From: DSSM01 sp964484125
Lineage (GTDB): Bacteria > Bacteroidota > Ignavibacteria > Tepidaquicellales > Tepidaquicellaceae
NCBI GenBank assembly: GCA_964484125.1
Contig: CAZAEK010000025.1
Location: forward strand, 1-27,423
Reading direction: 5' to 3'
Length of the DNA stretch: 27,423 bases
Position numbers and translations under genes: made by a program. Of this stretch, positions 15,692 through 24,741 are shown in pieces. The number at the start of each line of letters is the position of its first letter. Position 1 is the stretch's first letter. The notes under the pieces were generated by a model, which saw nothing but the letters and a program-made list of their open reading frames with translations, searched no databases and was not told the origin of the DNA.

Positions 15692-18600
15692 TATTTCAAA
15701 ATATTTTTTCAAAACTGAACCATTTAAACTTTTTGAGGAGAAACTAAACTCTGGAGCGCAGATTAATGTAACAGGCCTATACGGTTCTGCAAGGGCTTTT
15801 TTCCTGAATTACATCGCAGATAAGTCATCCGGGAAAATTGTTTACTTTTCTTCTGATTTGGAGAAACTTCAGAAAGTGAAAGAAGATTTCGAGGTGATAA
15901 GTGATTATGAGAATACCGGAATTTTTACGGATGAAAAAATCTTTGATTCTGAAAGTAATACAAAGGCACTAGCCATTCTGAGCTCTGAAGATAAATTCGC
16001 TGTTTTTATTGATTCATCTGAAATAAATGAAAAAATAATTTCAAAAGATAAGTTCTCTGATAGTATAATTGAGTTAAAAAAAGGCGAAGAATATTTATTT
16101 GAAGAACTGATTCAGAAACTTGAAGAATATAACTATTCAAAAAAAGATTTTGTTGAGGAGTCGGGAGATTTTTCAGTAAGAGGTGGTATTGTGGATTTAT
16201 TTCCGGAGAGATATGATTCGCCCCTCAGAATAGAATTTTTCGGGGAAACTGTTGACTCTATAAGGGAATTTGATATTACAACCCAACGCTCACTCAGAAT
16301 GCTTGACGTTGTAAGAATAAGTATTAATCTTTCAGAAACAGAGGAGTCCAAAACTTTCAACACAGGTACAGTTCTTGACTATATTCCGGACGGCTCTGTA
16401 TTGGTATTTGATGACATAGAACTTCAGGAGAATTTTATATCAAAAGAATTATTTAATAATTTATCCGCTGATTTTAAATGTATTAATATTCTTACATTCG
16501 ATAATTCAGAAGTCGAAGTTGTTAATTTTAAAACGAAACCTCAGCCGGATTTTCATTCAAATATAAAACTACTTGAAGATAATATTACTGAATATTCTAA
16601 CAATGGATATAATGTGTATATTGCCTGCTCAGATGAATATCAGGCAAAACGTATGCGTAATCTTATTGAAGATTATGACAAGGAAAATTTATTTGAGAAG
16701 GTAAAAGTATTGAATGAATCTCCGCATAACGGATTTATAAGTCCCGATGCCAGACTTCTACTATATACTGAGCACGAAATATTCGGAAGATATTTCAGGC
16801 AGATTAAAAAACGAAAGAAAAAATTCAGGGGAATAACTTTTGATGAACTGAAAGAACTGAGATACGGAGACCTTGTAGTTCACAGGGATTTCGGAATTGG
16901 TGTCTATGCAGGATTGAAAACTATTAAGACAGGCAATGGGCTTCAGGAAGTAGTAAAACTTACCTATGCCGATAATGATATTATGTATCTGAGTTTAAAC
17001 TATGTAAACCTTATCAGCAAGTATTCGGCTAATGAAGGCTTTACGCCAAAGCTTACAAGACTTGGCGGTGGCGAATGGGATAATTTAAAGGCAAAGACAA
17101 AAAAGAAAGTACAGGATATTGCAAGGGATTTAATACTTCTCTATGCAAAAAGGAAGGTATCCGATGGTTTTGCATTTTCTCCTGACTCACATTGGCAAAG
17201 GGAACTTGAGGCAAGCTTTATCTATGAAGATACCCCTGATCAGGCGAGGGCTACAGAGGAGGTTAAAAAGGATATGGAATCCCCAAATCCAATGGATAGA
17301 CTCGTATGCGGAGATGTTGGATTCGGGAAAACAGAGGTTGCAGTCAGAGCCGCATTCAAATGTGTTTTGGACAATAAGCAGGTTGCTATTCTGGTTCCAA
17401 CTACTATTCTCGCAGTTCAGCACTATAATACTTTCAGAGACAGACTTTCACCATTTGCAGTTGAGACTCAATGCATCACCAGAATGCTTAAAAGAAAAGA
17501 ACAGGTTGAAATACTGAAAAAAACAGAAGAAGGGAAAATTAATATTCTTATTGGTACTCACAGAATTTTATCAAAAGATATTAAATTTAAAAATCTTGGA
17601 TTGCTTATAATTGACGAAGAGCAGAAATTCGGCGTAAAAGCAAAGGAAAAACTGAGAGCTTTAAGTCCGGGAGTTGATACTCTTACTTTAACCGCTACTC
17701 CGATTCCCAGAACACTGAATTTTTCGCTTTTAGGGGCACGAGATTTATCTGTAATAAACACACCGCCTAAAAACAGGAAACCGATAATTACAGAAATAAT
17801 AAGACTTGACTGGAAATTAATTGCTGATATTATCAAAAAAGAACTTGCAAGAAACGGACAGGTTTATTTTGTAAACGATAAAATAGCTCCGCTTTATAAA
17901 TATGCAGATAGAATAAAGGAACTGATACCAAATGCTAAAGTTGGAATTGCACACGGGCAAATGGAAGGGAATGAACTTGAAGATATTATTGTTGATTTTA
18001 TAGAAAAGAAACTGAATGTGCTTGTATGCACGAAAATAATAGAATCAGGACTGGATATACCAAACGTAAATACAATTATTATCAATAATGCCAATACATA
18101 CGGGCTTTCAGAGCTTTATCAACTCAGGGGCAGAGTCGGGCGAAGTTCAACACAGGCATACGCTTATTTCATTTCACCTCCTACGAGCACTTTAACATCA
18201 GGTGCAATCAGACGCCTTCAGGCAATCGAAGAATATACGGATCTTGGGTCAGGGTTTAACCTTGCAATGCGGGATATGGAAATAAGAGGAGTTGGAAATT
18301 TACTTGGCAGAGAACAAAGCGGATTTGTTCAGCAGGTAGGATTTGAGTTATTTATGGAAATTATAGAAGAGGCAGTAGCAGAACTAAAAGAAAAAGAGTT
18401 TGGTGAACTTTTCAAAGATGATAATACTCAGCAAAAAATTTCCGAATCATTGAAAAAGAAAAAAGAAATATCAGGAATAATTTTTGAGAATGATTTAAAC
18501 GCATTACTACCTTCAGATTATATATCAAACGAAACAGAACGTTTCAATATTTACAAGAAGTTATATAACAGTATGACTGAAGATGAATTGACTGAAATAA

Positions 18601-18974
18601 GAAACGAACTATCGGACAGGTTTGGTAAGATACCACAGCAGGCAGAAAACCTTTTTAAAGTAGTAAAATTAAAATTACTGACCGGAGAATTAGGTCTTGA
18701 AAAAATAGTTTTAAATGAATTACAATTATCGTTATATTTTCCGAAAGAAAAGGAACACAGAATATTCAGAAGCGGATTTTTTGAGAATCTTATAGATACG
18801 ATAAGTAAATCAAAAAACGGAACTTATAACATAGCAAATTCGAAGACGCAGCTTGTTATAGAAGTTAAACTTGAAATAACATCTGAAACAGGAACTCCGG
18901 AATTTGATGAAGAAAGGCTTATAAAAACCGAAGAACTTATAAAAGAATTAATTTTTGCAGAAAAACAAACTTAA
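15681..18974 (+). CDS. mfd: Transcription-repair coupling factor Mfd
   Basis: 1097 residues, close to the usual 1100-1150. Mfd is an ATP-driven DNA translocase that removes RNA polymerase stalled at lesions and recruits UvrA. Seen in order: a UvrB-like N-terminal module (to about 330; SVRGGIVDLFPERYDSPLRIEFFG); an RNA-polymerase-interacting CarD-like domain from about 394 (YGDLVVHRDFGIGVYAG); RecG-like helicase domains with Walker A GDVGFGKT (544-551, Lys550) and DEEQ box (645-648); TATPIPRT; the motif VI region LYQLRGRVGRS; and the C-terminal TRCF domain (about 935-1080). Nothing essential is missing, although the UvrA-binding module is short. It starts at TTG inside rsmA and is followed 10 nt downstream by the PIN-PhoH gene. 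Confidence 0.97.
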   Translation: MFSNISKYFFKTEPFKLFEEKLNSGAQINVTGLYGSARAFFLNYIADKSSGKIVYFSSDLEKLQKVKEDFEVISDYENTGIFTDEKIFDSESNTKALAILSSEDKFAVFIDSSEINEKIISKDKFSDSIIELKKGEEYLFEELIQKLEEYNYSKKDFVEESGDFSVRGGIVDLFPERYDSPLRIEFFGETVDSIREFDITTQRSLRMLDVVRISINLSETEESKTFNTGTVLDYIPDGSVLVFDDIELQENFISKELFNNLSADFKCINILTFDNSEVEVVNFKTKPQPDFHSNIKLLEDNITEYSNNGYNVYIACSDEYQAKRMRNLIEDYDKENLFEKVKVLNESPHNGFISPDARLLLYTEHEIFGRYFRQIKKRKKKFRGITFDELKELRYGDLVVHRDFGIGVYAGLKTIKTGNGLQEVVKLTYADNDIMYLSLNYVNLISKYSANEGFTPKLTRLGGGEWDNLKAKTKKKVQDIARDLILLYAKRKVSDGFAFSPDSHWQRELEASFIYEDTPDQARATEEVKKDMESPNPMDRLVCGDVGFGKTEVAVRAAFKCVLDNKQVAILVPTTILAVQHYNTFRDRLSPFAVETQCITRMLKRKEQVEILKKTEEGKINILIGTHRILSKDIKFKNLGLLIIDEEQKFGVKAKEKLRALSPGVDTLTLTATPIPRTLNFSLLGARDLSVINTPPKNRKPIITEIIRLDWKLIADIIKKELARNGQVYFVNDKIAPLYKYADRIKELIPNAKVGIAHGQMEGNELEDIIVDFIEKKLNVLVCTKIIESGLDIPNVNTIIINNANTYGLSELYQLRGRVGRSSTQAYAYFISPPTSTLTSGAIRRLQAIEEYTDLGSGFNLAMRDMEIRGVGNLLGREQSGFVQQVGFELFMEIIEEAVAELKEKEFGELFKDDNTQQKISESLKKKKEISGIIFENDLNALLPSDYISNETERFNIYKKLYNSMTEDELTEIRNELSDRFGKIPQQAENLFKVVKLKLLTGELGLEKIVLNELQLSLYFPKEKEHRIFRSGFFENLIDTISKSKNGTYNIANSKTQLVIEVKLEITSETGTPEFDEERLIKTEELIKELIFAEKQT

Positions 18975-18984
18975 ATAATAATAT

Positions 18985-20322
18985 ATGGCGAAAAAAAATC
19001 CTCCGAAAATTTATATTCTCGATACAAATGTAATTCTGCACGACGGAACATGCATACACCAGTTTCAGGAAAATGACATTGTAATACCTATTACCGTAAT
19101 AGAAGAGATTGACCATTTCAAGCGTGGCGGACAGGTGATAAATCTTAATGCAAGAGAATTTGCAAGAACACTTGATTCAATAACAGGAACGGCTCTTTTC
19201 AATGGCGGGGTTTCGCTTGGAAGAGGAAAAGGTAAAGTAAGAGTCCTGATTACCAAAGAACTGAACAAAACAGTAAAAGAAGCATTCAAAGAAGATAATC
19301 CGGATCACAGGATTTTAAGTGCGGCAATTGATATACAGGGCAAAGAAAAAAGAAACGTAATATTAGTTACAAAAGACGTTAACCTGAGGATGAAAGCGAA
19401 AGCAATAGGGGTATTAGCTGAAGATTACAGAACAGACAGGGTAAGCAGTATAGAAGAGATTTACAGTGGTAAAGAAATTATTGAAAATTTTGATGATGCA
19501 TTACTACAGCAGATTTATTTAATGCCATTTGAAATTCCGGCAAAAAAAGTATTAAAGGTAAGCAAGCAGGAAACCCATCCGAATAAATATTTCGTATTAA
19601 GAAATTCTGAGAGGTCAGTTTTATCATGGTATGATTCTGCTAACGAAAAACTTCATAGAATTGATAAGAACCCTGTTTACGGAATCAAGCCGCGAAATGC
19701 AGAGCAGACATTTGCATGCCATGCCTTAACAAATCCGCAAATTCCCCTTGTTACAATTACAGGTAAGGCAGGAACCGGAAAAACACTTCTTGCCCTTGCT
19801 TCTGCTCTGAGTGTTAAAAAAGAATACAGGCAGATATATATTTCAAGACCTGTAGTTCCGCTGAGCAATAAAGATATCGGATATCTGCCCGGAGACGTTG
19901 AGAGTAAACTTGAACCATATATGCAGCCATTGTGGGATAACATTAAAGTAATTCAGGACCAATATCCTGAAAACGATAAAAATCACATGCAGATATCTAC
20001 AATGATTAAAGACCAGAAAATTGTAGTGGAACCGCTGACATATATAAGGGGAAGAAGTCTTCAAAGAATATTTTTTATAGTTGATGAATCTCAGAACCTT
20101 ACACCTCATGAAATTAAAACAATAATTACAAGAGTTGGAGAAGGAACAAAACTGGTATTCACAGGAGATATTTCACAGATTGATCACCCTTATCTTGATT
20201 CACAGTCAAACGGTCTTTCTTATTTAATCGAACATTTTAAGGGACAAAAGCTATACGCTCATATAAATCTTGAGAAAGGAGAGAGATCGGAACTGGCAGA
20301 ACTTGCAAGCAATTTATTATAA
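18985..20322 (+). CDS. PIN-PhoH fusion protein (PhoH2/YlaK type RNA helicase-nuclease)
   Basis: 445 residues. The N-terminal PIN domain (about 8-150) starts IYILDTNVILHD with the metal-binding Asp13 and has the later acidic positions (IEEIDHF; DHRILSAA; VTKDVNLR). The C-terminal PhoH domain (about 235-445) has Walker A GKAGTGKT (260-267), the ISRPVVPLSNKDIGYLPG motif, Walker B-like FFIVDESQNLTP and the TGDISQID motif. PhoH2 proteins combine sequence-specific RNase activity with ATP-dependent RNA unwinding. In actinobacteria they pair with an antitoxin-like gene, but none is seen here. The genes on both sides are housekeeping, which argues for RNA metabolism rather than a toxin role. It sits 10 nt after mfd and 18 nt before lplA. 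Confidence 0.93.
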   Translation: MAKKNPPKIYILDTNVILHDGTCIHQFQENDIVIPITVIEEIDHFKRGGQVINLNAREFARTLDSITGTALFNGGVSLGRGKGKVRVLITKELNKTVKEAFKEDNPDHRILSAAIDIQGKEKRNVILVTKDVNLRMKAKAIGVLAEDYRTDRVSSIEEIYSGKEIIENFDDALLQQIYLMPFEIPAKKVLKVSKQETHPNKYFVLRNSERSVLSWYDSANEKLHRIDKNPVYGIKPRNAEQTFACHALTNPQIPLVTITGKAGTGKTLLALASALSVKKEYRQIYISRPVVPLSNKDIGYLPGDVESKLEPYMQPLWDNIKVIQDQYPENDKNHMQISTMIKDQKIVVEPLTYIRGRSLQRIFFIVDESQNLTPHEIKTIITRVGEGTKLVFTGDISQIDHPYLDSQSNGLSYLIEHFKGQKLYAHINLEKGERSELAELASNLL

Positions 20323-20340
20323 AAATATATAAAAGGAAAT

Positions 20341-21336
20341 ATGAAACTAATAGAAAACAACAACATTAACGACGCAACTGTAAATCTCGCACTCGAAGAA
20401 TATTGTGTGAGGAATCTCGATTTCGGGAATGAAAATTATCTGCTCTTTTACATCAACAGTCCCTCAATAATAATTGGTAAACATCAGAATACTATTGAGG
20501 AAATAAATCCTGATAAAGTAAAAGAAAAAAACATTACAGTTGTGAGAAGAATTTCCGGTGGCGGAGCAGTATATCACGACAAGGGAAATTTAAATTTCAG
20601 TTTTTTAACCAAACACAGTAATGACAGCATAAATAACTTCAGGAAATTTACTGAACCTGTAACAGAGACACTGAAAAAGCTCGGAGTAAATGCTGAATTA
20701 AGCGGCAGAAACGATATAACGGTTGATGGAAGGAAAGTTTCCGGAAATGCTCAGTTTACAAATACAAAATCAATGTTTTCACACGGTACCCTTTTATTTG
20801 ATTCACATCTTGAAGATGTAGTAGAAGCATTGAATGTAAAGGTTGATAAAATTGAGAGTAAAGGAATAAAATCTGTTCGAAGCAGGGTAGCGAATATTAA
20901 GGAATTTCTTAAAGAGCCGCTTACAATTGAGGAATTCCGTCAGGAACTTATTAAGAACATTTTCCGTGATTATGATGAAGTTCCGGTTTACAGGTTAACT
21001 GAAAAAGAATGGGAAGAAGTTTACAAACTCTCGGAAAGCAAATACAGAACATGGGAGTGGAATTACGGACGTTCGCCTGAATTTAACATACAAAAAATAA
21101 ACAGATTTCCATTCGGACAGATAGATGCGAGGATTAATGTAAAAGACGGAATAATACAGGAAATAAAATTTTACGGAGACTATCTTGGATATGGCGAAGA
21201 TGAAGATATATCAAAAATCCTGATTGGAGTCAGATATGATGACGAACATTTAAAACAGGCACTATCAAAAGTTGACTTAAATAATTACTTTGGAGAAATT
21301 ACTCCTGAAGAATTTGTGAAATTTTTACACGTTTAA
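20341..21336 (+). CDS. lplA: Lipoate-protein ligase
   Basis: 331 residues, the standard length of LplA with its accessory domain. The enzyme activates lipoate with ATP and transfers it to a lysine of the E2 subunits of 2-oxo acid dehydrogenases and the glycine cleavage H protein. Motifs seen: SPSIIIGKHQNT, VVRRISGGGAVYHDKGNLNF (lipoate/AMP binding), and DITVDGRKVSGNAQ with the conserved Lys. SHGTLLF and the C-terminal domain with WEWNYGRSPEF follow. AAGGAAAT just before the ATG can act as ribosome binding site. It lies 18 nt after the PIN-PhoH gene and 4 nt before the M42 peptidase, inside the same run. Confidence 0.94.
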   Translation: MKLIENNNINDATVNLALEEYCVRNLDFGNENYLLFYINSPSIIIGKHQNTIEEINPDKVKEKNITVVRRISGGGAVYHDKGNLNFSFLTKHSNDSINNFRKFTEPVTETLKKLGVNAELSGRNDITVDGRKVSGNAQFTNTKSMFSHGTLLFDSHLEDVVEALNVKVDKIESKGIKSVRSRVANIKEFLKEPLTIEEFRQELIKNIFRDYDEVPVYRLTEKEWEEVYKLSESKYRTWEWNYGRSPEFNIQKINRFPFGQIDARINVKDGIIQEIKFYGDYLGYGEDEDISKILIGVRYDDEHLKQALSKVDLNNYFGEITPEEFVKFLHV

Positions 21337-21340
21337 AATT

Positions 21341-22201
21341 ATGAGAAAAGAAAGTTTTAAATTCCTTGAGAATTACGTCAATACATCTTCGCCTACAGGG
21401 TTTGAATACCGTGGACAAAAAGTATGGCTTGAATATATAAAACCATATATTAATGAATACTTCACAGATATTTACGGAACTGTAGTAGGCGTAATAAATC
21501 CCGGGCAGAAATATAAAGTTGTGATTGAAGCACACGCAGATGAAATATCGTGGTTCATCAGTTATATAACGGATGACGGATATATTTATCTGAAAAGAAA
21601 CGGAGGGTCCGACCATCAGATTGCACCGTCGAAGCGTGTGAATATATATACAGAAAAAGGAATTGTAAAAGGCGTTTTCGGCTGGCCTGCAATACACGTA
21701 AGGGATAAGACGAAGGAAGAGCCCCCAACTCAGAAAAATATTTTTCTTGATGTTGGATGCAGTTCAAAAGAAGAGGTTGAAAAACTCGGAATAACGGTCG
21801 GGTGTGTTGCAACTTATGAAGATGAATTAATTGTACTGAACGACAGGTTTTATTGCGGCAGGGCATTGGATAACAGGGCAGGNNNNNNNNNNNNNNNNNN
21901 NNNNNNNNNNNNNNNNNNNNNNNNNNNNNNNNNNNNNNNNNNNNNNNNNNNNNNNNNNNNNNNNNNNNNNNNNNNNNNNNNNTATCAACTTGATACCGTA
22001 TCAACAAGTACGGGTACGGACACAGATGCATTTGCATACTCGGGAGAAGGTGTTGCTTCGGCTTTAATTTCATTGCCTCTCAGATATATGCACACAACTG
22101 TAGAAATGGTTGACAAAGAAGATGTCGAAAATGTAATTAAACTGATTTACGAATCAGTAATCGGATTAAAAGCCGGACAGGATTTCAGGTATATAAAATA
22201 A
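21341..22201 (+). CDS. M42 family metallopeptidase, interrupted by assembly gap
   Basis: An M42 (glutamyl/deblocking aminopeptidase, FrvX-type) zinc or cobalt peptidase that trims N-terminal residues from peptides in large tetrahedral oligomers. Visible parts: SSPTGFE near the start, EAHADEISWF with metal ligand His65, and ALDNRAG with bridging Asp177. After the gap come TSTGTDTDAFAYSGEG and LRYMHTTVEMVD with the last metal-binding His. The catalytic Glu pair (EEVG-type) and the remaining Asp ligand fall in the 100-N gap. About 252 residues are visible against a family norm near 350, so the true gap is probably about 300 bp and the coordinates across it are nominal. It is the last gene of the plus-strand run, and its stop codon is one base from that of the convergent gene. 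Confidence 0.88.
   Translation: MRKESFKFLENYVNTSSPTGFEYRGQKVWLEYIKPYINEYFTDIYGTVVGVINPGQKYKVVIEAHADEISWFISYITDDGYIYLKRNGGSDHQIAPSKRVNIYTEKGIVKGVFGWPAIHVRDKTKEEPPTQKNIFLDVGCSSKEEVEKLGITVGCVATYEDELIVLNDRFYCGRALDNRAXXXXXXXXXXXXXXXXXXXXXXXXXXXXXXXXXXYQLDTVSTSTGTDTDAFAYSGEGVASALISLPLRYMHTTVEMVDKEDVENVIKLIYESVIGLKAGQDFRYIK
21883..21982. other. Assembly gap (100 N)
   Basis: Exactly 100 undetermined bases inside the M42 peptidase gene, the usual placeholder for a scaffold gap of unknown size. It hides the catalytic centre of that protein. Confidence 0.98.
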
Positions 22202-22202
22202 A

Positions 22203-23456
22203 TTATTTCAAAAGAATCATTCTCTTCGTCTCGGAAAAATCACCTGCAGTGAGTTTATAGAAATAAACGCCGCTCGAAAATTCCGAAGCATTGAAGTCAA
22301 TCGAATAATTGCCCTGCTCAACATATTCTTTAACAGGGCTTTTTATTTCTCTGCCAAGAATATCATATATAATAAGACTTACAAAAGAATATTTCGGAAT
22401 TGAGAAATTGATTTTTGTAACCGGATTAAATGGGTTCGGATAGTTTTGTGACAGTGAATATTTTTTGGGGATTTCCTCTTCTGACTTTATTAATATAGGA
22501 ATAGCATAATAAATTTGAATATTAGGTCTTGTAGTGTAAGAAAGACCCGGAGAAGTTATTCCCGTACAACCGTCGCCGGATGATAAATCAGCGTGATTAT
22601 GAATGTTTTTCCCGTTTGCAGGAGAACCGAAAATAATCGTGTTATTAGTATAAGTAGAGTTATTAAAACAGATTTCTATTAACAGATTATTAGGGTGCGC
22701 ATAATAAAATGGAGTTTGTAAATTAAAATGTTGCCATCCGGGTCCCGGGACTGTAAATGAACCGTCAAATACAGTGGTCATGCCTGTGCTTACAAAAGAA
22801 CTAATCGAAGTATCTGATGTATGTTTCATTTTAATCATAAAATTATTCATTAACTGCGATGAAGCACTGACAACATTAAATTTTAGTGTTGTCATGTATC
22901 CGCTGCCATAAATTTCATTTGAAAGATAAAGCATCTGAGTTCTGCTGTCCATATAAAACGTATAAAATGGCCATCCGATTTGTATAGTATCAGTTCCCAT
23001 TTCCGCGTAATACTGCTGTATTATGGGGAAGTTAAATAACAATGTTGAATCGGTATTCTGCATTGCTGAATTGTCACGAGCGTGTATTCTATAATATATA
23101 ATATCAGAAACAACTACTTCATTTGTATCAGAATTAAATTTACCTGTCCAGGAATTTCCTGATGAATGTAATAAATTAAATCTTTTGTAAGCACCCGAAT
23201 TTTTTCTCCACGATACCCAGACAGAATCAACACCGGTATTATCTGTGACATTTGCATTAACTGTAGCAGGCCAGTTTTTTTTAACACAGCTGCTAATTGG
23301 AATATGTGTTATTACGGGTCTGGTTGTATCTGAATTTTCCTGAAAATTTGAGGCGCCGGTCGAAGTAAAAACTTCGCTTTTCGCTTGGAATGAAATTGAA
23401 TTTACGATTACAAACAAGATTGTGAAAACCGTTAATCTTATATTTATTACCTTCAT
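22203..23456 (-). CDS. T9SS-exported protein of unknown function
   Basis: 417 residues with a signal peptide (hydrophobic run to about residue 25). Residues about 45-140 form an Ig/cadherin-like domain (TRPVITHIPISSC, VTDNTGVDSVWVSWRKNSG, DIIYYRIHARDNSAMQNTDS), a module seen in secreted peptidases of this phylum. The middle (about 150-320) is beta-rich with PGPGWQHFNLQTPFYYAHPNN and TRPNIQIYY, resembling carbohydrate-binding or jelly-roll regions attached to T9SS cargo. No catalytic motif is visible. The T9SS type A sorting domain starts at 338 (NYPNPFNPVTKINFSIP) and ends ETKRMILLK. It is most likely a surface-displayed or secreted adhesin or binding protein. It converges on the M42 gene with one base between the stop codons. 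Confidence 0.8.
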   Translation of the reverse strand: MKVINIRLTVFTILFVIVNSISFQAKSEVFTSTGASNFQENSDTTRPVITHIPISSCVKKNWPATVNANVTDNTGVDSVWVSWRKNSGAYKRFNLLHSSGNSWTGKFNSDTNEVVVSDIIYYRIHARDNSAMQNTDSTLLFNFPIIQQYYAEMGTDTIQIGWPFYTFYMDSRTQMLYLSNEIYGSGYMTTLKFNVVSASSQLMNNFMIKMKHTSDTSISSFVSTGMTTVFDGSFTVPGPGWQHFNLQTPFYYAHPNNLLIEICFNNSTYTNNTIIFGSPANGKNIHNHADLSSGDGCTGITSPGLSYTTRPNIQIYYAIPILIKSEEEIPKKYSLSQNYPNPFNPVTKINFSIPKYSFVSLIIYDILGREIKSPVKEYVEQGNYSIDFNASEFSSGVYFYKLTAGDFSETKRMILLK

Positions 23457-23537
23457 ATTGACTCCCGTTTATTTGGGTTAAATTAACGAAATAACTCAAA
23501 TTAAAAAAGTAAAAACTTGCATATCGTAATCGTTAGA

Positions 23538-23948
23538 TTAATCGTTATTTATTTTTTTTGTGCCTTTAGATGGAAAAGAATATTCCACTGAGGGTATATT
23601 TAGGGGATAGATAATTTCCCTATCTCCGGCGTCAATCTTAATATTTATTTCTTTTCCGACTTCTATGTAGGGTCCCGCGAGAGTTCCGGCATTCCAGTAA
23701 GTAAAAACCTGATAAGGCTCTGTTTTGTTGCTCCATACCTCAAGTTTTAACTTCACGCACTGGTATTGACCAAAATCATTTGTTCCCCTTTTACCAATTG
23801 GTGTTTGGGATATCACCCGGGCTTTTCCGGTTGTTGCGGCTTTTATTTTTTTATTTTGAATTTCAATCATTCTCTTGCCTGACTTTGAAGCATAAACCAA
23901 AAATCCGGCTAATGCAAGAATAAAAATAATTGGATACAGTATCTCCAT
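23538..23948 (-). CDS. Small membrane-anchored protein of unknown function
   Basis: 136 residues. One N-terminal membrane helix (about 3-20, LYPIIFILALAGFLVYA) is followed by a short basic helix (SGKRMIEIQNKKIK) and a predicted beta-barrel of about 90 residues (GKARVISQTPIGKRG, QCVKLKLEVWSNKTEPYQVF, VGKEINIKIDAGDREIIYPL). This shape resembles the small OB/DUF3592-like domains tethered to bacterial membranes, but I do not recognise a specific family. It lies 63 nt downstream of the zinc-ribbon/YARHG gene on the same strand and may be co-transcribed. The stop codon falls inside a short direct repeat (TAATCGTTA at 23527-23535 and 23539-23547). Confidence 0.7.
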   Translation of the reverse strand: MEILYPIIFILALAGFLVYASKSGKRMIEIQNKKIKAATTGKARVISQTPIGKRGTNDFGQYQCVKLKLEVWSNKTEPYQVFTYWNAGTLAGPYIEVGKEINIKIDAGDREIIYPLNIPSVEYSFPSKGTKKINND

Positions 23949-24011
23949 TGATATTAATTTTTTATTTTAAAAATTTATATTACAGAGTGCGATTACTAAA
24001 GTACAGAATAA

Positions 24012-24725
24012 TTACTTTAACAATTTGATATTATATTTTTCTATTTCCGTCAGATATTTATTTACATTCAAATACTTCGGTTCATAGCATGGGTAAAATG
24101 CAAAATGTATTAACAATTCTTCGTCGGTAAAAATATATCCGTGACGCATATAGATTTCATTTCTCATATATTTTTTTTCGTCTTCGGATACTCCGGTTAG
24201 TTCTTCAGGAGATAGTTTTCTTTCCGAAAGTTCAGGATAATCTCCGCAATCTCCTTCTCTCTTTTCCCTCTTTTTAAATTTGCCCGGAGAATCGGTTGTC
24301 TTGTTATCAGCTTCCGGTTCTTTCACTTGCGATTCTTCTTTTGTAACTTTTTGTTCATTTTCACTCTTTTTCTGAGTAGCTGATTCTTTCTTATCTTCCT
24401 TTATAATGTTTTCAATTGCAGGTGAATTATTCTTATAAATAAGAAAATAACCCGCAAGTCCCGCTACTGCAACGATTAAAAAAAACAAAAATATCAAACC
24501 CAATACAAGCAATAAAACAGAAGAAGATTTTTTCTTCTTTGGCTTCTCGCCGTTTATTTGAGGATTTTGGTTTGTGTTCTGTGTATAGATACCTGAATTA
24601 CTATCGTTGCCGGAATTAAAAGTTGAATTTACTTCCTGTGCTGCTTTATTTAAAGGTGTTCCGCAATTCTCGCAGAACTTGTCTCCTTCATTAATCTTGC
24701 TTCCGCAATTTTCGCAAAAATTCAT
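24012..24725 (-). CDS. Zinc-ribbon, single-TM, YARHG-domain protein
   Basis: 237 residues. The N-terminal zinc ribbon has four Cys (Cys4, Cys7, Cys18, Cys21; FCENCG and FCENCG). A Asn/Ser/Gln-rich linker (about 30-60) and a KKKK stop-transfer block lead into one membrane helix (about 69-97). A Lys/Glu-rich linker (about 100-155) precedes a C-terminal YARHG domain (about 168-237; KKYMRNEIYMRHGYIFTDEEL and AFYPCYEPKY). By the positive-inside rule the ribbon is cytoplasmic and the YARHG domain is outside the membrane. YARHG domains are extracellular modules of uncertain function, possibly binding the peptidoglycan or envelope. The ribbon is nearly the same as that of the upstream protease gene, whose stop is 16 nt away, so the two form a pair. 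Confidence 0.88.
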   Translation of the reverse strand: MNFCENCGSKINEGDKFCENCGTPLNKAAQEVNSTFNSGNDSNSGIYTQNTNQNPQINGEKPKKKKSSSVLLLVLGLIFLFFLIVAVAGLAGYFLIYKNNSPAIENIIKEDKKESATQKKSENEQKVTKEESQVKEPEADNKTTDSPGKFKKREKREGDCGDYPELSERKLSPEELTGVSEDEKKYMRNEIYMRHGYIFTDEELLIHFAFYPCYEPKYLNVNKYLTEIEKYNIKLLK

Positions 24726-24741
24726 AGCTTTATTTTAAAAT

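Noticed and set aside
18985..20322. PIN-PhoH protein considered as a toxin of a toxin-antitoxin system.
   Set aside because: No small antitoxin gene precedes it; mfd ends 10 nt upstream. PIN-PhoH fusions are widespread housekeeping proteins.
23527..23547. Direct repeat TAATCGTTA twice with a 12-bp period across the stop codon of the 136-residue membrane protein gene.
   Set aside because: Two short AT-rich copies are expected by chance at this base composition, and there is no gene start placed to use it as an operator.
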